24,748 nucleotides of DNA from Beroe ovata (taxonomy: Eukaryota > Ctenophora > Nuda > Beroida > Beroidae), in assembly GCA_946803715.1 (NCBI GenBank), contig CAMPET010000266.1:1-24748 (forward strand). The letters run 5' to 3'. Positions 9,996 through 22,779 of the stretch are shown here, in pieces. The notes below the pieces were generated by a model. It worked only from the letters and a program-made list of their open reading frames with translations, made no database searches and was not told the DNA's origin. Made by a program: the position numbers and the translations under genes. The first letter of the stretch is position 1. Each line of letters starts with the position of its first letter.

Positions 9996-10711
9996 GATTC
10001 TGCATGACGCCGTCACAGCTTATAATTAGGGCCGCTCCATCCATACCTCCACCTTTATAGTAAATCTTCTCTAATCCTGCAATGTCTCTTAGACACATGA
10101 TACGTCGAATATAGATGCCTTGTTTTGCTTAGATTATGTATTTGTACCATAATATAATTTGTTTAAGTTGATTGGGTTTGTTCATAATCTACATAACTTG
10201 AATCTTTAGTACTTTTATATATATTGCATTGACAAAATTATCAGATTTGAGCAAAACCAGCCGGCAGTAATAGGACGTTAGCGGGTAGGGATTGTAGCAT
10301 TTGTTAGATATCGTGATATATAAATATGGTTTAAAACTCTTAGTATTGAATCATGAGATAAACATGTATGACCCTTTAATCGCTGTCATTGCAGTACGCT
10401 CGCGGTCAGTCCCTTATTACGACTGTTGTTCGAATGTTATATATCCGAGGCTTTTGAATGTTGTTGAAAAATGTTAAAATGTTAAATAATCATCCTACAA
10501 TATAATAACACCATTTGATCTTTTGTAACAATCGTGTCTTTGTATTGTCTCTAAATAGAATATACCAATGATAAAAAAGTGTTATAGTCTCAACCTTTCA
10601 TTTTATTTTGATAGCATCGGCCGATGCACACGGGAACAATTTCTTCCCTCAAACTCTCAGCTATGATAGACTCGTGCAGCTGCTGTAAACGCGTTCACTT
10701 CCTATATGACG
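9996..10711. other. Convergent intergenic region between PITP and archaemetzincin genes
   Basis: Both flanking genes end into this 716-bp AT-rich segment, so it should contain both 3' UTRs. I see no canonical AATAAA for the PITP transcript. There is one on the minus strand for the opposing gene. No further ORF or RNA gene was recognised. Confidence 0.6.
10602..10607 (-). promoter_or_regulatory. AATAAA polyadenylation signal for the archaemetzincin gene
   Basis: TTTATT on the plus strand reads AATAAA on the minus strand, 105 nt after the archaemetzincin stop codon. This is the expected place for 3'-end processing. Confidence 0.6.
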
Positions 10712-13700
10712 TCATCTAGGTCGCCTGCTCACTTGAGCTTTATACTGCTTACACTCAAGGAAGCTCTGAGCTTTTTGGAGCCACTCTCCGAAGGGTGCAA
10801 ACTCTGAGAGTGGTGCCTCTGTGTCTGCCGTCAGTTTTCCCTCGCAAAACTTGTGGAGAGCACCGTATCTGTCTGCCAGGTCGAACTTTAAAGCCTCCTG
10901 GAATGTGATTTACGGTGAAATATCTTGAACTTCAAGTATCGTGTATTGACTATATTTGTCGTGTCTTATTTGTGTATTGACAGAATACTACTACTGCGCA
11001 CACAATGTTCACTAATCGAAGGAAGTAAAATGTACCAAAACAAATTAAATCAGGGTATAACAATACATTTTAATTGAGACCGACCATACAATTGTTGCAC
11101 CGAACAGCTAATCAATTTGTTCTGTCCTTAAATTTATCGTCGCGCGCTACGCAAACATTCTCAATCGTCTTCTTCAGTGTGCCTGAGTAGCCTTTATAAT
11201 GATTATAATGACTATCTGCAGAGAGCAAAAGATGTCAGATGATCCATTACATAGCATCAATAACCTATTCATCTCTTCAAAGACAGTTCAGATACTGTGC
11301 ATAGGAAATAGCTAGCAGATAGAAAATGTACAGAACTCAACCTAATTGTGCACACTGCACTAAAATATTGCAAACAATACACTGATAATAAGTAGTGCCA
11401 TTGTGTAAGTGTATAACAGTTTCACTGAACTGGTTATTGTTTGTGTTTCTCCTTGAACTTGCTAGGTATTGTAATCTCCTCAGTGTGTACACTATACATC
11501 GGAACACAGAATACACTGGAACACCTATAGTGCCAGAATAATAAAGTCATAGGAATGTTCTTCCAATTTGTATTACAGCAGGCAATGTAAACAAATGTCT
11601 CCTATTCTCATGCAGTACTTCACTCAGTATGTGTAGTGTTCAACTATATACGGCACGGAACTACTCTCACGTCACAATGCATTATTAATACTGATGTACA
11701 TTAATTCTCTACTCATTAAATCATTCCAATGTCGTAATAATGATATGTTCATGTACAATGTACATTTTCCAACCTTGTACAACTTGTTAGCAGTTATATG
11801 GGTTTGTAATACGTATGAGCTTAAGAGGTGAGGAACTCGCATAGTCACTATGTAACTTCACATTTTAATGGAGAAAGCGGCCTCATCATTAGAATTTCGG
11901 GATGAATACCAAATGTCATTTGATAGCGATGACCAATGATGACTGTCACGTAATTCAATAGGTAAGAGACAGTTCACTGATAATAAATATAGATACAGAG
12001 GCGAAACCTGGCTATAATCATCGTTTGAATCGATAGTTATAGCCAGATTCGTTTCAGGTCATTGTGTGAGCAGTTGCCGAGTGTCAGCGACAATAAATCG
12101 TATCGTGGTCACAGTAACCCATACACTATGCAGGTTACACTATCAGCTATATGCTATATGACAGCTATTTGACTATAGCTGTATGCGATGACAGGTAGCA
12201 AATGATGCTAATCTTTGTCACTGAAAATATACTTCGAGAATAATCCATGATACTGTAGGTGCCTGCAGCTCACTGCGTTTTGCAGTAGGGATAATCGGTG
12301 TGCGCAAAACCAATCCTACGCGGGAATCATCAGTAATCTGGTTATAACTGTACTTAGTACTGCTAGGTATGTGCAAACAATCGCTCGCTCTTTGTCACTG
12401 TGTGAGTTAGAATAAACACACAGTCTGATAACAATGTTCAATGTGGTGCAATGTACGCGTGTTAATTTGTCCAAGAGGCAGAGAGGTGTGTAAAACACTG
12501 TTTATAACAAGCGCAAAATGACTTGCGTGACACACACACAGTACACANCATACACAGAGTACACACACAGGTACACACACACAAACATACACACACACAA
12601 ACATACACACACAGAGTACACACAGAGGTACACACACAGGGTCAGGTACACACACACACAGGTACACACACTCACACACTCACAGGTACCTGGAGTTTGC
12701 GGAGGCAAATTGGGCACAAGTTAGCAACTCTCCTGTCACTTTCTGCAAGGTGGTTACTCCCGTTCATCGCACAGTTGAAGTAGACGCAGTGCTTGATGCC
12801 AAACATGTGCCCGATCTCGTGTGTCATCACCTGAAACATGTGCAGAGAGTGAGACACCGAGTGTGAGACACCGAGAGAGTGAGACACATCATTTGCAGTA
12901 TGAGACATCAGTGAATTGATTTGTACACCATCAATGCAGTGAGACATCACTTGAATAGTGAACTGCGTGAGACAAGATGATGCGTTGCGAATGAAGGAGT
13001 ACAGTGTATGCGACGAAGGTAGTAATCATGAGCTCATGGCCTGGTATAGTGGTGTAAACACTAGTAGGTGTCCAGATGACCTGTGAAGCAAGTGTTTATA
13101 CAGTACGTGAGCTGTATCAGAGGTAGAACTATATACTTATTGTGCAGGGTGTAGTGGGGTTTATCTCCAAATACCAACTGTACTGCTATAGAATGCAGTA
13201 TCAGCTTCCTTGAGCTATACTTGATGAACTTTACAACTACATTTGAGAACTTATGAAGCGCACAACTGATTACTCATACTATGTACATCTCATGTTGGCT
13301 GCATGTCATGTACGTTCTATAATTGAGAGAACACTCCGATACTTGATAGTGAGAGAAACGTGGAGAATGAATACGAGAGACATGACGGGGTTGAAAATGA
13401 CGGGGTTGAACAATTGACAGGATTTGCTGTATTGCCTGACAGGATGCAATTTCTCCACAAGGAGCAAATCTCGTGTCTCTGAGAACTCTCGATAATATCG
13501 AGTCGATATCTATGTTAGAAATGGCGGATCATCAACTTCTTTGATCATGACCTAGTTCATGTTTGACCTAGTTCATGGCGCGTTCCAAAGCACTCCGCCG
13601 CATTCCACTGCACATCAGTGGACCATCGGCTAACCCTGGCTCGGTGTAACTATGTACTATAACTGCCGCAATATGGAGTAGGGATCAACCCTGATCTGCA

Positions 13701-16700
13701 GCAGAAACATGCGCTGATCATGATAGCTGCTGCGCTAAATGGTCGATCACTACAACAGCATGGTTACTGGTAATACCAGTGGTACCTATTGTCTTTGTTC
13801 TAACCTGGCTTGACATCAAGACAAATACCATTCCTCCAAACATTATCTGTGTACCCCTTATCATTATCGTAGTATATGGCTAGCTCATCACGATAATACC
13901 AGAAGTTATAGCCCCGGTTTGGGAAATCAATGCTACCGCGGACTGGAACTGCATCACTGGGTATCCACACCATGCCATGGGCCACATAGGAGGGATCATC
14001 CTGCTTGAAGTTGTACACACGGACAGTGTTCTGTGGCGTAAGCAAAACTGTCATTCCCCCGAACAATATCATATCGCATGGCTGTCCTGAGATGTAGATA
14101 TTGCAGTCGCATTGTGCGGTTGTCAAGTTGTCACGATAAACCAAGACTATATGGAGCCATCCTCTAACCAGGGTGCACTAACCAGGGTGCACTAACCAGG
14201 GCGACTAACCAGGGTGTAGCAGAATAGTGAGTAGTATGGTCGCCGAGACAGTCGGGGAGCACGGGGTTGACATCACGTGATCTGATGACAAGTGCTAAAC
14301 GAGGACAAGAATTAAACAGAAAAATCACTGACTGCCAAGATGTCTTTCGAATTCAAAGTAGAGAACAGTGTTCAAGAAAGTCAGGAATGGTTGGAGGAGG
14401 ACGGTACGGTATAAAATGCAGTACTATAATCCACGTTTGAATTTAAAAGTCCATGGAGTGAACTAGCCGGAGTAGAGTAGGGACACGACAAAGACGATTG
14501 AGGTACTTATGCATTCACCGCTCATTTGGACATGGCGCCCGCTGATTTCCCCAGCTTATTCTCTTCCCCTACTTATTCCCCAGCTAATTTCCATTGAGAG
14601 AATAGCCCCAGTGTCCATACTGCCTGTACTCATGAATATGAAATTGTCTGGGTGCCTGGGTCAATCAATAGAATAGTTATGGCAGACTGGCGTAGCCCTG
14701 GCCATTTCCACCTCAAACGATGAATATTTATTATCTAACCATTATATACAAGAGTGTCAAATAACCATTATCATACAACTGCTGTCTACCTTGGTTGGTG
14801 TCATGATTTAATAGAGGCACCATGAACCCCCTATTCTATAGCAATGTGAAGCTGGGAGCTGTTCAGTGCTCTTGGGCATCATGGCGCCATTTTCTGGAGG
14901 AACATGCAGGAGGCTTGACCTGGTGGAGGTCTGACAAAGTGGTGATATGGTGAGGTTGTCTACGGTCAAATGTGGTTTCAGGAGTTCAAGTGAACTCTAT
15001 CCACTGGACTATTTCGATCATCTTCATCATGCTCTTGTATAGTGTGCCTGTTTTTGCCTGTTTTTGAATTTTGGCTATTTTTTCTGGATGACCACTTTTC
15101 TGAGGCGCATGTTCCAGATACCTAAATATTCAAGTGTTTCCTGAATCTAAAAAAAAATCGGTGATTGAATTTCGGTTCCAGGTTTTTGACAGAATTTAGA
15201 AGTAGTCACTTAGTCACTATATAATCAGTAAACACGTAAATTCGGAATGAGAACATTGCACTTATGGTGAAAGTCTAAAAATCGAAAATACAGCTGCACG
15301 TAAGATGCTCACCTTGCATGCTCGCCAGAGCAGTTTTGCCGTGACCACATCACAGTTGTAGTTCTCCACAATGTCTTTGTTGCCAGGTGGGGGTGGCAGG
15401 TAGAACGTATCGGTGTACCGAGCAAAACTAAACACTCCGACACCATAGGTCAAACTAGCGAGGCCTATACGATAAATTGACAAATGTCACAAATATACAA
15501 ATATTGCAAAAGAGGTTATAGAAGTATCTGTGCCATTCTGTGCACTTACCAAATACAAAGTTCCAAGAATCTTTGGGGTAGAGGTCTATCATGGTCACTG
15601 CTACAGTACAGATATCATTTGGTTTTCTGGCTGAGGAATGTTAAATAAAGTGATCACTGAGCATTTATTTAGATACTGGTTGAACCTGAGTTTATAGCTA
15701 GAGTTGTTAGCTTACTCTTTTTGAGATATTCTATGATATCTGTAGCCCTCAATTGACATCGTTTTGTTTCACTATTTCTTCTACTTTTACACCCAATCTT
15801 TGAAATATTAATTGATGGTAGAACTGCCACCTGAATGAAATAGGAGTATAATAATATAGTAGGTAATGCCCTACTACCCTACCAGTGACTGTAAGGCTAC
15901 CACCTATGCAGGCACGTAGCTAGACATTTTTCCGGGGGGGGGCGCTTTGACGAGCGAAGCGAGCAAGCTATGGCAGGGCCCAGGGGTATGGGGGCGCAGC
16001 CTCCATTGGGGTCCAGGGACAAAGCCCCTGGTCGGGGTGTTGTAGAAGAAATCTGGTATCAAAGAAGATATCACAGTAACAAAAAATAAGAAGATTAATA
16101 ATGTTATGCAAGAGTGAAGAATTGGAGAAAATGCGATGATCTGAGGCGTTAGATACTCATTCAAATTGCAGAATACATGGCTTTTTTTGTTTGTCATAGC
16201 AATGGAAATATAGTGGCTTTACTTTTAGGGCACTGTCCCGATATGAGATATCCAAAGGTACTGAAAGAAAAGCAGAAAATCATCTATAATCAGCAGCAGG
16301 GGTCTGGGGGCGCAGCCCCCAGAAGCCAGAGGTTTAGTTCTGTTCGATAGGGTGAAATCCTTCAAAAGTGTCCTCTCATTGCTTTGTTACACTGGAAATA
16401 AACAAGTCTTGGGGCACTGCCCTGACATACAACGACATCATATTACTGCATATAAAGTAGGATTCCAGTATCACAGGTCGTTTTTATTCAATGTGCTCCT
16501 TTGAAGTAGAAGCAGCCAGATGTCAGTTGTGTTTGGAAGGGAGAAGGCCTTGAAAAATTTCATCAGAGGTACAATTTTTCCGGGGGGGAGGAGCGCAGCC
16601 CCCTGACAATGTGCCTGCACCTATGATATCAAAATTCATAGATTTTGCAGAAATAAACCTGCATCCCAAAGTAAAAAGCTGAGCAGAATGACTGCAGCCA

Positions 16701-17253
16701 AGATAGAAGTTTGTGGCCTGGACCAGAGAAATCTCCGATAGGTTGGATACAAATCCTGCTCTTGGCACTCTTGACAACACTATATGACCTGCACCAGTCC
16801 TATGTATGGCAATATCAGTCAAGTTGAAAATCAGTTAGGAAAATCATTTTGGATCTTTATTTGGTCTATATTTGGACTTCATCTGTATTGGGAATGCACA
16901 TGATTCAATAAATTTGCATTCTTTTTGTAATATGATAATGATACACACATGAAATGTTTGTTCATCTGTCTGGTGATTGACTATCCAGTCATCTTCGTCA
17001 ACCACTGTGATGTCTTTGAAAAGCTTGCTATTGCACATGGACACAAATACTGACTCAATGATGCGGTAATGCTGCAATAAAGATAATGAGTAGATCATGT
17101 ATACAAATATAGACCATAAAATTGTATTTGGTGATTTAACCATAAATAATGATAATCATGATATACCTTGGATGATTTAGAGCTATCCCTTAGTGCAGAG
17201 AGTTTTGCTACTTTAGATCTTTTTCTGAACACCACTTTATCAGACCCTTCCAT
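10712..17253 (-). CDS. AMZ1/AMZ2-like: Archaemetzincin zinc metallopeptidase, complete, eight exons
   Basis: Archaelysin-family metalloprotease. Exons in transcript order: 17253-17167, 17071-16949, 16799-16659, 15830-15716, 15630-15550, 15464-15313, 12830-12690, 10897-10712. All are GT..AG and the phases agree throughout; the product is 341 aa (human AMZ2 is about 360 as I recall). Residues 237-248 read HEIGHMFGIKHC, the HExxHxxGxxH catalytic zinc site. Cys248, Cys253, Cys272 and Cys275 (HC, NCAM, CPIC) form the second, four-cysteine zinc site typical of the family, and CPICLRKLQ is a hallmark. Upstream are SRICIQPIGDF, the LKKTRKPNDI block and MIDLYPKDSWNFVFG; exon 6 contributes VGVFSFARY. 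ATG at 17253 is the first in the frame and has A at -3 and G at +4. The C-terminus (exon 8, EALKFDLADRYGALHKF...) matches the family's tail region only weakly. The exon 2 donor, CAT|GTGTGT, is the least certain boundary. Confidence 0.94.
10898..12689 (-). other. Archaemetzincin intron 7, contents
   Basis: A 1.8-kb intron with no convincing exon. A hairpin-forming inverted repeat lies at 12001-12055 (core arms CTGGCTATAA/TTATAGCCAG, with flanking GAAAC/GTTTC and a short loop). The 5' end of the intron is a GT-rich microsatellite, listed separately. Confidence 0.6.
12528..12689 (-). repeat. GT/CA microsatellite abutting the exon 7 splice donor
   Basis: Directly after CTCCAG of exon 7 the intron reads GTACCTGTGAGTGTGTGAG and continues about 160 nt as GT-rich repeat on the transcript strand. 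Several further GTACCTGTG- or GTACCT-like copies act as possible decoy donors. It contains the N at 12548. Overlapping open frames here (both strands) are repeat artefacts. Confidence 0.8.
12840..12975. repeat. GTGAGACAC-type degenerate short repeat
   Basis: Six or more copies of GTGAGACA(C/T) or close variants at irregular spacing, in archaemetzincin intron 6 just upstream (in transcript sense) of the exon 7 acceptor at 12831-12832. Confidence 0.6.
13805..14146 (-). CDS. Orphan exon candidate in archaemetzincin intron 6, phase 1-1
   Basis: A 342-bp open segment on the minus strand bounded by CTCCATATAG (acceptor) and CCAG|GTTAGA (donor). It opens with TC then TTG GTT TAT and closes with one extra base, so both borders are phase 1. 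The reading includes TAQCDCNIYISGQPCDMILF, GYNFWYYRDELAIYYDNDKG and NVWRNGICLDVKPG; four cysteines and many aromatic residues suggest an extracellular-type fold. I do not recognise the family. It cannot belong to the surrounding gene: flanking archaemetzincin exons join in phase 0 (WRACK|VMTHEIG), and including it would shift the frame. It may be an exon of a nested gene, a shuffled domain or a relic. No partner exon was found nearby on the minus strand. Confidence 0.4.
14163..14216. repeat. Short tandem repeat, unit CTAACCAGGGTGCA
   Basis: Four near-identical 12-14 bp copies lie immediately upstream (transcript sense) of the orphan exon's acceptor. Confidence 0.7.
14340..14402 (+). CDS. Possible first exon of an unidentified plus-strand transcript
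   Basis: ATG in a reasonable context opens a 24-codon frame starting MSFEFKVENSVQESQEWLEE. It runs into a donor-like G|GTACGG at about 14400 and then a TAA. It lies about 190 bp from, and divergent to, the orphan minus-strand exon, with a CACGTG E-box between them at about 14275. I found no continuation exon. Composition (Glu-rich, no homopolymers) is protein-like, but a frame this short can arise by chance. Confidence 0.15.
14403..15312 (-). other. Rest of archaemetzincin intron 6, nothing recognised
   Basis: The remaining intron up to the exon 6 donor GTGAGC at 15312. I see no further exon, element or RNA gene. Confidence 0.55.
15908..16618. mobile_element. 711-bp non-autonomous DNA transposon with TSD, in archaemetzincin intron 3
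   Basis: Both ends carry GCAGGCAC as a terminal inverted repeat (extending imperfectly to GCAGGCACRT-G). They are flanked by the direct repeat ACCTAT at 15902-15907 and 16619-16624, the expected target-site duplication. Inside are GC-rich hairpins built on GGGGGCGCAGCCCCC (near 15990, 16307 and, degenerate, 16590), two GGGCACTG(T/C)CC hairpins, and GACGAGCGAAGCGAGCAAGC near 15950. The motif ACATTTTTCCGGGGGGG near the left end recurs as ACAATTTTTCCGGGGGGG near the right end in the same orientation. There is no transposase ORF. Superfamily is not assigned; a 6-bp TSD is only suggestive. Confidence 0.75.
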
Positions 17254-18052
17254 CCTATGCACCCTTAAATATTCAAGATAACATTCTAATTTCAACTTTC
17301 ATTATAACAAACAGATATACAAAAAGAACCTTTTCTTAGCATATATCTTTTCATGAAGTAATAATGAAATTCAATTATGATTACTGAGCCAAGAACTGCA
17401 CAGTGCACTTGTGACTTTCTAAGAATAGAAAACATATATCATGGTTTGGGCTTTCAGGATATCAAGTAGGGGAATTGCTAATGGTGATCAAGCCAGCTGG
17501 TCACATAAAGGTCTCAGGTCCTGGCACTAAATGCCCTATCTGAAATTTGTATGTCATTTACATTTTAAGGGTCTTTAGATGACTTTATCCCCTGCATATG
17601 CCCAATGGGGAACGTCATTGCCAACTGCAATAGATAAATACAAGATGAAAAGAGTCAGAGACTATTATGAAATGCTGAAAGCACTAGTTCTGAGTTAAGT
17701 TGCTGTTAACATTGAAAAGCAAAATCCAGCTATAAGACAGGCCTGAACTTCTTGTAGGCATATGACACTCTTGAACATTCATTTTCACTGAAGTCAGCGT
17801 TACTTCCAGGGAAAAATTTTGAATCAGCAAAATTCATTAATTTTCTGATTGAGTAATGAGTTGAATAAATTGATGATATAGATGCCATGAATAATGAAAT
17901 AAGATAGGGACTTGATGATACAGCACTACAACAGACAACTATTAAAAAATAGGGCATCAAAAAACTCAATTTCCTGCTGCACCGCGGTGATTTATTTATG
18001 TATTATTTACTCTGTGATCTAAAATCACGGAGCTTGATATTAAGATAATATG
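17254..18052. other. Divergent upstream region between archaemetzincin and AHCY, proximal part
   Basis: AT-rich sequence upstream of the archaemetzincin start. It presumably contains that gene's promoter. No TATA box or other element is clear. A 79-codon minus ORF at 17730-17969 has no recognisable features beyond a hydrophobic start and is probably chance. Confidence 0.5.
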
Positions 18053-18172
18053 TTCCCGCGCTGCGTGACCCAAATACTCCGCGCGCGCTGCGCGTCTCCG
18101 TGGCGTCTCCTTTCTACGACTTTTCAGTTCACTGAGTAGAACAGGGGCGCGCAACGTGTGCACAAGATAATA
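18053..18172. repeat. Direct repeat copy 1 upstream of AHCY
   Basis: About 110 bp closely matching 18561-18669, sharing the CG tract, CTACGACTTTTCAGTTCACT, GAGTAGAACAGGGGCGC and CAACGTGT...GTGCAC. The two copies bracket the palindromic cluster at 18190-18451. Confidence 0.8.
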
Positions 18173-18189
18173 TTACATGCATTGTTTTC

Positions 18190-18451
18190 AAGTTGTCTGG
18201 CGATGCTAGACCGCTGATACAAGCCGCGAAGCGGCTTGCATCACGCGCGTCTTTGTCGGGCGATGCCAGACCGCTGATGCAAGCTGAGAATAAGTTTGCG
18301 CCGCGCGCGAAACGAAATTCTCGACAGGGTCTATCATCGATCGACAAGCGCGTCTGAGAATAAGTGCGTCTGAGAATAAGTGCGTCTGAGAATAAGTTTG
18401 AGCCGCGCGCGCAAAACGAAATTCTCGACAGAGGCTATCATTGATCGACAA
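18190..18451. repeat. Second cluster of the palindromic repeat family
   Basis: Contains the hairpin core (TTGTCTGGCGATGCTAGACC onward, with near-perfect arms at 18220-18238), a second partial core near 18253-18285, and two forward copies of module 1 at about 18284-18347 and 18384-18451. Between them the 16-mer (T/C)GCGTCTGAGAATAAG is tandemly repeated three times (18349-18396). Both modules are shared with 2500-3200, about 15 kb away. Confidence 0.85.
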
Positions 18452-18560
18452 TTTTCAAGCTGCATGACTTAAGTTCTCTGCGCGGCGCGGCTAAAAGCAA
18501 ATGTCATTAAATCTGACAAAAAAACTTTAAAGCTCGTTGAATTTTTTTTGATCTCATTTG

Positions 18561-18669
18561 TTCTTGCGTTGCGTAAGCCAAATACCCCGAGCGCGCGCGC
18601 TGCGCGTCTCCTCTCTACGACTTTTCAGTTCACTGAGTAGAACAGGGGCGCACAACGTGTCGTGTGCAC
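18561..18669. repeat. Direct repeat copy 2, 230 bp before the AHCY start
   Basis: Second copy of the repeat at 18053-18172, offset by about 508 bp in the same orientation. Its position makes it part of the likely AHCY promoter region. Confidence 0.8.
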
Positions 18670-18898
18670 GATTTCATTTTAGCTATGTTTTCAGGTCCGC
18701 GAGAAACAGAGGATAAAACCAGACGAGTTGAAGCGACGCGCAATACGCTGATATAATCCAACAACATAATTTCGCGTTGGATAAACCATATTATTTGAAA
18801 AGCTGCGTTTATCTCATCAAATTCACTTTTCTCAATTGTTCTTCCGAACCCGTTTCATCTCAGTCTTAACCTACTCCCGTTCGTTTATCAAACAAAAA

Positions 18899-21832
<2,934 letters not shown>

Positions 21833-21991
21833 GTATTTTCATTTCCCCCCTTTTCATCTCTGACTTATATTCTTGTTTTGGAATTGCTAGCCACCGGAGC
21901 TGTGTGAATTATATAACGCAAAGAAGACTGAGTCGTGCTTTATTTGCACAGTTGGTAAATGTATCATAGTAGTCCAAAATCTGGATTATAT

Positions 21992-22779
21992 GTGTGACGT
22001 TCGCATAGTTTACATAGCTTCTAGAATTTTCTATATTATTACAACGAGAGAAAGTCACAAGTCTGTGTTTGTGTGCGTACTGTTCTTTGTCCCTGTGTGC
22101 AAAATGTCCGAATTATTGTGTGCAAAATATCCGATAGTCCGACTCTCGAATTAGATCAGGAGTGATTGGAAAATTGAATTGGGGATCTTGCACCGAATTT
22201 TCTCATACAATTTTCACTTCACAAATAATTCAATGAGTGTACAAGGGTATCACAGATAATTCTCGAAATAAAACACACGGTTAGACTCTTTGTCTGCGAC
22301 ACGAAACAGGAAACAGTATCAGTAAAAACCTGTTTCCGCTTTCCGTGTAACTTACCGTGAGATAGATAACCAGTAACGTACGACTCTACGTTCTGACAGT
22401 CCTACGCAATAACCAGTTATTAAAACCTACCAGTTATTAAAACCTACGCATTAACCAGTTATATTGTTAAACAGAAGGATATTCGGTGTCTTTAGAGGTT
22501 ATATGGGTCACGAGGTGTGACTCTTATTGAAATCTTGTTGTATATTCTTATCGTTCATCTGATTTCTGAAGGAGTCAAAGTTAATGAGATTAAGAATGTT
22601 CAGTGAGAACGTTTGACCGGTGTTCCATAATCGTAATGCTACACCGGTCGAACATTTTTATGCCAAAATGTCCACAGTGAAGGGATAAGTTAGAAAGAGC
22701 ATTTCAAATAGTCAGACAAACGCATGCATGAAATGGAAACAAATTTAAATTAGAAACGAGAATAATAGTTCCCTCACAC
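21992..22779. other. Region between AHCY exon 6' and MATE gene; no AHCY exon found
   Basis: No open segment here resembles the remaining AHCY sequence. A direct repeat of CCAGTTATTAAAACCTAC lies at about 22413-22447. An inverted repeat at 22611-22623/22641-22653 (GTTTGACCGGTGT against ACACCGGTCGAAC, one mismatch, 17-nt loop) lies in the probable 3' UTR of the MATE transcript. No canonical polyadenylation hexamer is clear. Confidence 0.6.

Noticed and set aside
12407-12724. Several overlapping ORFs rich in Cys/Val or His/Thr
   Set aside because: They are translations of the CA/GT microsatellite in alternative frames.
16523-16822. 99-codon minus-strand ORF starting MTDIAIHRTG
   Set aside because: The archaemetzincin exon 3 uses another minus-strand frame over the same bases (SRICIQPIGDF...), which matches the family and joins both neighbours in phase 0.
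17730-17969. 79-codon minus-strand ORF with hydrophobic N-terminus
   Set aside because: It might look like a secreted peptide, but there is no cleavage-site pattern, homology or context to support it.
18129-18451. Minus-strand ORFs of 72 and 81 codons
   Set aside because: They are the same repeat family as at 2500-3200, with no protein signal.
18190-18451. Possible CRISPR-like array
   Set aside because: Repeats are palindromic modules without uniform spacers, in a spliced eukaryotic genome, and no cas genes are present.
18053-18669. A true short LTR (TRIM) element
   Set aside because: Direct repeats with TG..CA-like ends are present, but I see no matching target duplication, primer-binding site or polypurine tract; kept only as a direct-repeat observation.
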